Part shown: one piece after another, positions 22,599 to 29,611 of the stretch
How positions within the stretch are numbered: the stretch's first letter is position 1
Layout of the letters: each line of letters opens with the position of its first letter
NCBI GenBank assembly: GCA_964482025.1
Contig: CAYZVN010000036.1
Span: 1 to 31,107, forward strand
Source: UBA5868 sp964482025
GTDB lineage: Bacteria; Pseudomonadota; Gammaproteobacteria; Pseudomonadales; Cellvibrionaceae
Direction of reading: 5' to 3'
Length of the DNA stretch: 31,107 nucleotides
Made by a program: the position numbers and the translations under genes
The notes under the pieces: generated by a model
The model's input: only the letters and a program-made list of their open reading frames with translations
What the model was told of the DNA's origin: nothing
The model's database searches: none

Positions 22599-24212
22599 GT
22601 GATTACCGCTGCAAACATCACCATGCAATTTGGTGCAAAGCCCCTTTTTGAAAACATCTCCGTCAAGTTTGGCGACGGTAACCGCTACGGCCTGATCGGC
22701 GCCAACGGCTGCGGTAAATCCACCTTTATGAAGATCCTCGACGGCAGCCTGACGCCCACGGCCGGCAACGTCTCGGTCGCGCCGAACCACCGCATCGGCA
22801 AGTTGCACCAGGACCAATTCGCCTTCGAGCATTACAGCGTCATCGACACCGTTATCATGGGCCACAGGGAGTTGTGGGAGGTCAAGCAGGAGCGCGACCG
22901 TCTCTACAGCCTCGCGGAGATGACCGAGGAAGACGGCATGAAAGTAGCGGAGCTGGAAGTGATGTTCGCCGAAATGGACGGCTACAGCGCAGAGAGCCGC
23001 GCGGGCGATTTGCTGCTGGGTGCCGGCATCCCCCAGGAATTGCTGTTCGGCCCCATGAGCGAAGTCGCACCCGGTTTAAAGCTGCGAGTTCTGCTGGCCC
23101 AGGCACTGTTTGCCGACCCGGATATTCTGTTGCTGGATGAACCGACCAACAACTTGGATATTCACACCATCCGCTGGCTGGAAGAGCTGCTCAACGAGCG
23201 CGACAGCACCATGGTGATCATTTCCCACGACCGGCATTTTCTCAACGCCGTGTGCACCCATATGGCCGATATCGATTACGGCGAGCTGCGCGTGTATCCG
23301 GGTAATTACGACGACTTTATGTTGGCCTCCACCCAGGCGCGCGAGCGGCTGCTGTCGGAAAATGCCAAGAAAAAAGCGGAGATTGCCGACCTGCAACAAT
23401 TTGTCAGCCGCTTTTCCGCCAACGCATCCAAAGCCAAACAGGCCACCTCTCGCGCCAAGCGCATCGAAAAAATCCAGTTGGAGGAAGTCAAAGCTTCCAG
23501 CCGCGTCAGCCCTTATATCCGCTTCAAGCAGGAAAAAAAGCTGCACCGTCAGGCGCTGGTGTTGGAGAATCTCGGCCACGGTTTTGATGGCGAGCCACTT
23601 TTTAAAGGTGGCAACCTGATTTTGGAAGCTGGTAGCCGCCTGGCGATTATCGGTGAAAATGGCGCGGGCAAAACCACCTTGCTGCGCTGTTTGGTCAATG
23701 AGCTGGCCGCCAAAAACGGCAAAATCCAATGGGCGGAAAGCGCCAGCATCGGCTATTTCCCACAGGATAGCAGCGCGGATTTCGCCAACGATTTAAATTT
23801 ATTCGAATGGATGAGCCAGTGGCGCAAACCCCGCCACGACGACCAGATCGTGCGCGCCACCCTGGGCCGATTATTATTTTCGGCCGACGATTTCAATAAA
23901 AAAGCCGCCAGTTGTTCCGGCGGTGAAAAACACCGTTTGCTGTTCGGCAAATTAATGCTCGCAGACGACAATGTACTGATTATGGACGAACCCACCAACC
24001 ATCTGGATGTGGAAGCGATCGAGGCACTTAATATTGCTCTCGAACACTATGAAGGGACCTTGATTTTCGTCAGCCACGACCGCGAATTCGTCTCCTCCCT
24101 GGCCACCCGCGTCATTGAAATCAAAGATAAAAAACTCTTTGATTTTCAGGGCACCTATGATGAGTACTTGGCCAGCTTAGATACCGCAAAACGCGCTCCG
24201 GCCTGGGCATAA
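22599..24212 (+). CDS. ybiT: ABC-F ATPase, YbiT type
   Basis: A 537-residue soluble protein with two ATPase cassettes joined by a basic coiled-coil linker, the ABC-F layout; these proteins act on the ribosome and not in transport. Cassette 1: Walker A GANGCGKST (34-42) and Walker B ILLLDEPTNNLD, but its signature is MSEVAPGLKLRVLLAQ instead of LSGGQ, a change characteristic of the YbiT subgroup. Cassette 2: Walker A GENGAGKTT, signature CSGGEKHRLLFGK, Walker B VLIMDEPTNHLD. Start is GTG 22599. A YbiT-like role in translation under particular conditions is from family knowledge only. Confidence 0.9.
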   Translation: MITAANITMQFGAKPLFENISVKFGDGNRYGLIGANGCGKSTFMKILDGSLTPTAGNVSVAPNHRIGKLHQDQFAFEHYSVIDTVIMGHRELWEVKQERDRLYSLAEMTEEDGMKVAELEVMFAEMDGYSAESRAGDLLLGAGIPQELLFGPMSEVAPGLKLRVLLAQALFADPDILLLDEPTNNLDIHTIRWLEELLNERDSTMVIISHDRHFLNAVCTHMADIDYGELRVYPGNYDDFMLASTQARERLLSENAKKKAEIADLQQFVSRFSANASKAKQATSRAKRIEKIQLEEVKASSRVSPYIRFKQEKKLHRQALVLENLGHGFDGEPLFKGGNLILEAGSRLAIIGENGAGKTTLLRCLVNELAAKNGKIQWAESASIGYFPQDSSADFANDLNLFEWMSQWRKPRHDDQIVRATLGRLLFSADDFNKKAASCSGGEKHRLLFGKLMLADDNVLIMDEPTNHLDVEAIEALNIALEHYEGTLIFVSHDREFVSSLATRVIEIKDKKLFDFQGTYDEYLASLDTAKRAPAWA

Positions 24213-24226
24213 AATATCTCACTGAA

Positions 24227-24262
24227 TTCAGCGGCAAAATGAATGCCGCTGAAATCTTCCTT
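24227..24262 (+). terminator. intrinsic terminator after the ABC-F gene
   Basis: TTCAGCGGCA (24227-24236) pairs perfectly with TGCCGCTGAA (24244-24253) around a 7-base loop, followed by ATCTTCCTTTCTTTT. It is 14 bases past the stop. Confidence 0.8.
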
Positions 24263-24296
24263 TCTTTTGCCTCACACTCCCCACCCGCTAAACGCA

Positions 24297-24308
24297 GAGA
24301 GCGCTCTC
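24297..24308. other. 12-bp palindrome upstream of pip
   Basis: GAGAGCGCTCTC is a perfect palindrome in the 174-bp gap between the ABC-F terminator and the proline iminopeptidase gene. It could be an operator; no regulator is indicated. Confidence 0.35.
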
Positions 24309-24436
24309 GGCGCGCATCCCGTGCATTTAGTTTGCCCGTTATGAAACCAGCCCCGTTGGGCTGCCTCTTGCTGAAGCCATGCCGTTCACCTACTCTCTAT
24401 AGATAGATCCGCTGATCCAGCCTGACGGAGCCCCTC

Positions 24437-25408
24437 ATGCAAGTGCTTTTCCCCGATATAAGACCCAACGCAGAGTACCACCTCAAGGTCGATGAGCTAC
24501 ATACAATCTTTGTAGAAGAAAGCGGGAGCCCGGGAGGTATTCCGGTGCTTTTTGTCCACGGAGGCCCGGGTGCAGGCTGCAGCAAGTATGATCGCCGCTT
24601 CTTTGATCCGGAGCAGTACCGCATTATCCTATTTGACCAGCGCGGCGCGGGGCGCTCTACGCCACACGCCGAACTCGAAGCCAATACCACGGCCGACTTG
24701 GTCAAGGATATGGAAGCCATTCGCGCGCATTTGGGCATTGAAAAATGGGTGCTGTTTGGCGGCTCCTGGGGTTCAACCCTGTCATTGGTGTACGCCGAAA
24801 CTCACCCGGACAAAGTGCTGGGCATGATATTGCGAGGGATTTTTCTCTGTCGCCCCCAAGATTTGCAATGGTTCTATCAGTCGGGTGCCGACCGGATTTT
24901 CCCGGATTATTGGAAAGATTATTGCGCCGCCATTCCCGTCGAAGAGCATGGCGATTTTATCCAGGCCTACTACAAGCGACTGACCAGCGCCAACGACCTC
25001 GCGAGAATGGGCGCGGCAAAAGCTTGGTCTATGTGGGAAGCCCGCTGCGCCACTTTGCGCCCCAACCCCGATGTTGTGCACCTTTTCTCCGACCCTCATA
25101 TGGCGCTATCGCTTGCACGAATAGAGGCCCATTACTTTATTAACAATGCTTTTATAGAGCCGGATCAGATTATTAAGCATGCAGATCGGCTGGCGGACAT
25201 TCCGGGCTTTATCATCCACGGCCGTTACGACATGGTGTGCACCTTAGATAACGCGACGGCCTTGCACGAAGCCTGGCCGGGGTCAGAGCTGCACATTATT
25301 CGCGACGCAGGCCACTCTTCACACGAACCCAGCATTGTCGATGCTCTAGTGAAAGCCACCAATGCGATGGTGAGAATGCTAGGTAAGGAAGGGGATTTGC
25401 ACGGATAG
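24437..25408 (+). CDS. pip: proline iminopeptidase
   Basis: A 323-residue alpha/beta hydrolase of peptidase family S33 that removes N-terminal proline from peptides. Motifs: the oxyanion HGGPG (41-45), FDQRGAGRS, the nucleophile GGSWGS (108-113, Ser110), the acid in IIHGRYDMVC and the catalytic His in DAGHSSHEP. Length and the N-terminal MQVLFPDIRPNAEYHLKVD fit the proteobacterial cytoplasmic enzymes. GGAG lies nine bases before ATG 24437. It stands alone between a terminator and the SOS-controlled dnaE2. Confidence 0.94.
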   Translation: MQVLFPDIRPNAEYHLKVDELHTIFVEESGSPGGIPVLFVHGGPGAGCSKYDRRFFDPEQYRIILFDQRGAGRSTPHAELEANTTADLVKDMEAIRAHLGIEKWVLFGGSWGSTLSLVYAETHPDKVLGMILRGIFLCRPQDLQWFYQSGADRIFPDYWKDYCAAIPVEEHGDFIQAYYKRLTSANDLARMGAAKAWSMWEARCATLRPNPDVVHLFSDPHMALSLARIEAHYFINNAFIEPDQIIKHADRLADIPGFIIHGRYDMVCTLDNATALHEAWPGSELHIIRDAGHSSHEPSIVDALVKATNAMVRMLGKEGDLHG

Positions 25409-25539
25409 GTGGATGCACAGGTTTGAGCATAGGCTGATCTCAGACCTTAAGGTTCGCTGCTGGGCGGACCACCTCAAATAAAACTCAATAAAAATCAATA
25501 ACTTAAATCTATAGCCGCAAACTTGACCTTGCACCCTCT

Positions 25540-25583
25540 CTTTCACTGCATTACTGTACATATATACAGTAATGCAGTGAAAG
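25540..25583. repeat. 44-bp near-perfect inverted repeat centred on the dnaE2 LexA box
   Basis: The left arm CTTTCACTGCATTACTGTA (25540-25558) and right arm TACAGTAATGCAGTGAAAG (25565-25583) are exact reverse complements, 19 bp each, around CATATA. The LexA box occupies the centre; the outer 14 bp on each side are extra symmetry. The right arm ends two bases before the dnaE2 ATG and contains its only ribosome-binding-like sequence (GTGAAAG). Confidence 0.97.
25554..25569. promoter_or_regulatory. LexA (SOS) box of dnaE2
   Basis: CTGTACATATATACAG is a perfect CTGT-N8-ACAG LexA site of the E. coli type with an AT-alternating core. It lies 16 bp before the dnaE2 start. TTGACC at 25523-25528 could be the -35 box, and an AT-rich tract (about 25473-25510) lies upstream. 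Repression by LexA until DNA damage is expected. Confidence 0.92.
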
Positions 25584-25585
25584 CC

Positions 25586-28500
25586 ATGCTCTACGCCCAC
25601 CTCCACACCACCTCTAACTTCACCTTTCTGACGGGCGCTTCGCATCCACAGGAGTTGGTGCTGCGTGCTCTAGAGCTGGGTTACGAGGCGCTGGCCATCA
25701 CCGATGAATGCTCTCTGGCCGGCATCGTCAAAGCCTATAGCGCCGTCAAACATCTGCCGGAGGCGCAGCGCAACACATTCAAACTCTTGATCGGCAGCCG
25801 CTTTCGCCTCTCCAACGGCCTACATCTCATCGCCATTGCCCCCGATCGCAAAGCCTACGCGGAGCTCTCCGGGTTTATCACCCTGGCGCGCCGCCGGGCT
25901 GAGAAGGGCTCCTATGAAGCCCATATGGAGGATCTGCGCTTTCGCCTGCAATCCTGTTTGGTTATTTGGCTGGCGGAGCAGGATTTTACCGGGGCTTATG
26001 GCAACGCCCATTTGCTCAAACGCGCCTTTAAAGAGCGCTTATGGATCGGTATTGATCATCAATTAATAGGCGGTGAGCAGCACAATTTTATTTCCTGGCA
26101 CAAGCTCGGGCAGGCGCTGGATATCCCGCTCACGGCCTGCGGCGAGGCGTTGATGCATGTGCGCTCACGCAAGCCTTTGCAGGATGTGCTCATCGGCATC
26201 CGCGAAAATAGTCCCATCAGCGAACTCGGCACGCGCCTGCGCAGCAATGCGGAAGCCTATTTAAAACCTCTGGCGGATTTACAGCGACTGTATCCAACCG
26301 CACTGCTGCAACAAACCCACAGAATTGCCACGCGCTGCAAAAATTTTATGAACGAGCTGCGCTATCAATATCCGAGCGAATTAGTACCTGCGGGTTTTAC
26401 CTCCATAGGTTATTTGCGCCACCTGGTGGAACAGGGAAAACACCATCGCTATCCCCAAGGCTCGCCGGAATCCCTCGACCAACTGCTGCAAAAGGAACTG
26501 CAACTGATCGAAGAAGAAAAATACGAATACTTTTTCCTTACGGTTTACGACATTGTTCAATTTGCCCGCCGCAATAATATTCTTTGCCAGGGGCGCGGCT
26601 CCGCTGCCAATTCTGCCGTGTGCTATTGCCTGGGCATTACTGAAATTCGCCCGGGCCTGATCAATGTTCTGTTTGAGCGTTTTATTTCGAAAGAGCGCAA
26701 AGAACCTCCGGATATTGATGTGGATTTTGAGCATCAAAGGCGCGAAGAGGTCATCCAATATGTTTATGAAAAATACGGCCGCGAGCGCGCCGCCATAGCC
26801 GCTACAGTTATCACCTACCGCACTCGCAGTGCGATTCGGGATGTGGGAAAAGCGATCGGCCTCAATAGCAGTCTGATTGATCATCTCGCCAAATCTCACG
26901 CCTGGTGGGACAGTAGCAATGATTTGCAGCAGCGTATCAGTGCAACCGGCCTGGATATGCAGAGCAAGCTGCTGCGGCAATTCTTCCATCTGGTCAATGA
27001 GATCAAAGGTTTTCCGCGGCATTTATCCCAACATGTGGGTGGCTTTGTGATTGCTCAGGAAAGAGTGAGTGACTTGGTTCCGCTGGAAAACGCCAGCATG
27101 CCCGGCAGAACCATTATTCAGTGGGACAAAGAAGATCTGGAAACCATGGAATTATTGAAAGTGGATGTGCTGGCACTGGGCATGCTGACAGCGCTACAGA
27201 AGATGCTCAATTATATCAGCCGTTATGACAGCCGCATAAAACACATAGACGATATTCCGCCGGAAGATCCCGCCACCTACGAAATGTTATGCCAAGCGGA
27301 CAGTGTCGGCGTTTTTCAGGTGGAATCGCGCGCGCAAATGTCGATGCTGCCGCGCCTGCGCCCGCGCAAGTTTTATGATTTGGTGATTGAGATCGCCATC
27401 GTCCGCCCCGGCCCAGTACAGGGCGATATGGTGCATCCTTATTTACGCCGCCGCAATGGGCTGGAGAGCATTAGTTATTACAGCGAGGAAATCCGAGGTG
27501 TTTTAGAACCCACGCTCGGCATTCCCATTTTTCAAGAACAGGCCATCCGCCTGGCTATGGTGGCCGCCGGTTTTAGCGCGGGTGAAGCGGATGAATTGCG
27601 CCGCGCCATGGCGAGCTGGGGCAAAAATGGCAACCTTTTACAATTCGAGCAGCGTTTTATCAGCGGAATGCTGGAGCGCAATTATCCACTCGAATTTGCC
27701 CAGCGTCTTTTTGAACAATTAAAAGGTTTTGGTGGTTATGGATTTCCGGAATCACATTCCGCCAGCTTCGCCCTGCTATGCTACGCTTCCTCCTGGTTTA
27801 AATGCCATCATCCCGCAGCATTTTATTGCGCACTGTTGAACAGCCAGCCCATGGGTTTTTATTCACCTTCACAATTAGTGCAGGATGCGCATCGCCATAA
27901 TATCGCCGTGCTGCCAATAGACATCAATGCCAGCGCATATGAACACACCCTGGAAAAAGCGGATGGTCAACTGGGCATTCGCCTCGGATTTTGCCAAATT
28001 AAATCTCTGGATGAAAAAAAAGCCAAAGCCATTGCAACCTGGCGCCAGGACAAGCCATTTATATCCCTGGCAGATTTGGCGCGACGGGCCAAACTGACGC
28101 AGCAGGATTTGCAGTGCCTGGCATCTGCGGATGCGTTGAAATCTTTGAGCGGCAATCGCCATCAGGCGCGCTGGCAGGCAGCTGCAGTCAAACCCTATTT
28201 AGCTTTGCTGAAAGAAGCCGAGATGGAACAGGACGACCTGCTCACACCGGAGCCGACGGTAGCAAAGGATATGCTAGACGATTACGCCACCACCGGCCTA
28301 TCCCTGCGCCCTCATCCCATGGCGTTGTTGCGCTCGCAATACCCATTCAACCGCTGCAAGAAATACAGTGAACTGGAGTATTTGCGCCATGGAGGATTCG
28401 TGCGTGTTGCGGGGCTGGTTACCGGCCGGCAACGCCCTGGCACGGCCAAAAATACAGTTTTTGTCACACTTGAGGATGAAACCGGCAATATCAATGTGGT

Positions 28501-28708
28501 GGTATGGCAGGCAACCCAGGTGCAATTTCGCCGGGAGCTATTAAATTCGCAATTATTAATGGTGAAGGGAAAATTGGAAATTGGGGCCGAGATCGATAAA
28601 GAAACCAACAAGATGTATAAAGTGGTTCATGTAGTCGCAGGACATCTGACCGATTACAGCCATAAATTGACCGCGAACTTTCAGCTTAAATCCAGGGACT
28701 TTCATTAA
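25586..28708 (+). CDS. dnaE2: error-prone DNA polymerase III alpha subunit DnaE2
   Basis: A 1040-residue C-family polymerase (also called ImuC) used for damage-induced mutagenesis. It opens with the DnaE2-type PHP domain (MLYAHLHTTSNFTFLTGASH, then ALAITDECSLAGIVKAY). Palm motif PPDIDVDFEHQRREEV carries the catalytic Asp378 and Asp380; CQGRGSAANSAVCYCLGI and KVDVLALGML, with the third catalytic Asp, follow, then GFPESHSASFALL. A helix-hairpin-helix region and a C-terminal OB fold (VRVAGLVTGRQRPGTAKNT) complete it. The frame extends upstream to TTG 25523, but that part crosses the LexA box, so ATG 25586 is chosen. It precedes imuA-imuB in its own SOS unit. Confidence 0.95.
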   Translation: MLYAHLHTTSNFTFLTGASHPQELVLRALELGYEALAITDECSLAGIVKAYSAVKHLPEAQRNTFKLLIGSRFRLSNGLHLIAIAPDRKAYAELSGFITLARRRAEKGSYEAHMEDLRFRLQSCLVIWLAEQDFTGAYGNAHLLKRAFKERLWIGIDHQLIGGEQHNFISWHKLGQALDIPLTACGEALMHVRSRKPLQDVLIGIRENSPISELGTRLRSNAEAYLKPLADLQRLYPTALLQQTHRIATRCKNFMNELRYQYPSELVPAGFTSIGYLRHLVEQGKHHRYPQGSPESLDQLLQKELQLIEEEKYEYFFLTVYDIVQFARRNNILCQGRGSAANSAVCYCLGITEIRPGLINVLFERFISKERKEPPDIDVDFEHQRREEVIQYVYEKYGRERAAIAATVITYRTRSAIRDVGKAIGLNSSLIDHLAKSHAWWDSSNDLQQRISATGLDMQSKLLRQFFHLVNEIKGFPRHLSQHVGGFVIAQERVSDLVPLENASMPGRTIIQWDKEDLETMELLKVDVLALGMLTALQKMLNYISRYDSRIKHIDDIPPEDPATYEMLCQADSVGVFQVESRAQMSMLPRLRPRKFYDLVIEIAIVRPGPVQGDMVHPYLRRRNGLESISYYSEEIRGVLEPTLGIPIFQEQAIRLAMVAAGFSAGEADELRRAMASWGKNGNLLQFEQRFISGMLERNYPLEFAQRLFEQLKGFGGYGFPESHSASFALLCYASSWFKCHHPAAFYCALLNSQPMGFYSPSQLVQDAHRHNIAVLPIDINASAYEHTLEKADGQLGIRLGFCQIKSLDEKKAKAIATWRQDKPFISLADLARRAKLTQQDLQCLASADALKSLSGNRHQARWQAAAVKPYLALLKEAEMEQDDLLTPEPTVAKDMLDDYATTGLSLRPHPMALLRSQYPFNRCKKYSELEYLRHGGFVRVAGLVTGRQRPGTAKNTVFVTLEDETGNINVVVWQATQVQFRRELLNSQLLMVKGKLEIGAEIDKETNKMYKVVHVVAGHLTDYSHKLTANFQLKSRDFH

Positions 28709-28788
28709 ACCGCGTTATTCCGCAAACGTCTAATCTAGTACGTCATCTAACGCTACAAATTCTCACGCCAAACAACGCTTTCGCTATA

Positions 28789-28804
28789 CTGTATAAATAA
28801 ACAG
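28789..28804. promoter_or_regulatory. LexA (SOS) box of imuA-imuB
   Basis: CTGTATAAATAAACAG matches CTGT-N8-ACAG perfectly, 15 bp before the imuA start. It lacks the extended symmetry of the dnaE2 site. It shows that imuA-imuB has its own SOS promoter. Confidence 0.9.
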
Positions 28805-28819
28805 CTATGATTTTGTGCG

Positions 28820-29611
28820 ATGAACCCTGAGAAACCCAACCCAAACAAACCTATCACCTTGGAGCAATTGCTCCGGCGGAGTGATATATGGCGTGGGCAA
28901 TCCCAGGGTTTTGCACCACAAGCTGCTCTGGATACCGGTCATGCGGAGCTGAATGCTGGTTTATTGCATAAAGGCTGGCCTCTGGCGAGTCTAGTGGAAA
29001 TCTGCCAGCCGGCGGCATTAAATGGAGCCAACATGGTGAGCCAAGGCGAATGGTTGTTGCTGGCTCCAGCATTGCGGCAGCTCAAGGAGGGCTACACAGT
29101 GCTGCTCAACCCGCCAGCCCTGCCGTTTGCACCCGGCCTGATTCAGGCGGGAATGGATTTGGATCGCCTATTGGTTGTGGCGGCTGAAAATAAAGCCGAT
29201 TTTCTGGCGAGCTTTACCGAGCTTGCCCGCACGGATATTTGCACCGCACTTATGGCCTGGCAGCCTAAACATAATCTGAGTTACACCGAGCTGCGTAAAT
29301 GTCAGCTCGCCTGCAGCGAGGGCAAGGGCCTGTACCTGCTGTTTCGCCCATTATCCGTGCAGCAGCAAAGCTCGCCAGCTGCCTTGCGCCTGCGCGCGCA
29401 ATTGCATTTGCGCTCGCTGGAAATTCAGTTTTTTAAACAAAAAGGTTCTCTGAACCCTGCCAATAACACATCGATTCATCTGCCTTTGCCGGAAGCCTGG
29501 TTGCCGATTGCCACTCATGCCAATCTCGGTCAAGAGCAATCACCGCCCTCTTCTACTCACTCCACCAACAATATCAGCGCCATAAAAAGTGCGAAAAGAA
29601 AAGTGCCATGA
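28820..29611 (+). CDS. imuA: ImuA, mutasome accessory protein
   Basis: A 263-residue ImuA/SulA-like protein of the RecA-like superfamily. The start resembles relatives (ITLEQLLRRSDIWRG...LDTGHAELNAGLLHKGWPLASLVEIC), then EWLLLAPALRQLKEGYTVLLNPPALPFAPGL and LDRLLVVAAENKADFLASFTELARTDICTALMAW. There is no Walker A loop, so ATP binding is not expected. The C terminus is Ser/Asn-rich and basic. ImuA works with ImuB and DnaE2 in translesion synthesis. Its stop overlaps the imuB start in ATGA. Confidence 0.9.
   Translation: MNPEKPNPNKPITLEQLLRRSDIWRGQSQGFAPQAALDTGHAELNAGLLHKGWPLASLVEICQPAALNGANMVSQGEWLLLAPALRQLKEGYTVLLNPPALPFAPGLIQAGMDLDRLLVVAAENKADFLASFTELARTDICTALMAWQPKHNLSYTELRKCQLACSEGKGLYLLFRPLSVQQQSSPAALRLRAQLHLRSLEIQFFKQKGSLNPANNTSIHLPLPEAWLPIATHANLGQEQSPPSSTHSTNNISAIKSAKRKVP

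Noticed and set aside
23061..23108. Loss of the LSGGQ signature in the first ABC cassette as a sign of a broken gene
   Set aside because: MSEVAPG...KLRVLLAQ at this place is characteristic of the YbiT subgroup, so it is normal for the family.
23076..23729. 217-codon minus-strand frame opposite the ABC-F gene
   Set aside because: It overlaps conserved ATPase motifs on the other strand and has no family features.
25523..25585. Upstream extension of dnaE2 to a TTG start
   Set aside because: The extra 21 residues run through the LexA box and palindrome, lack family similarity, and the DnaE2 N terminus begins exactly at ATG 25586.
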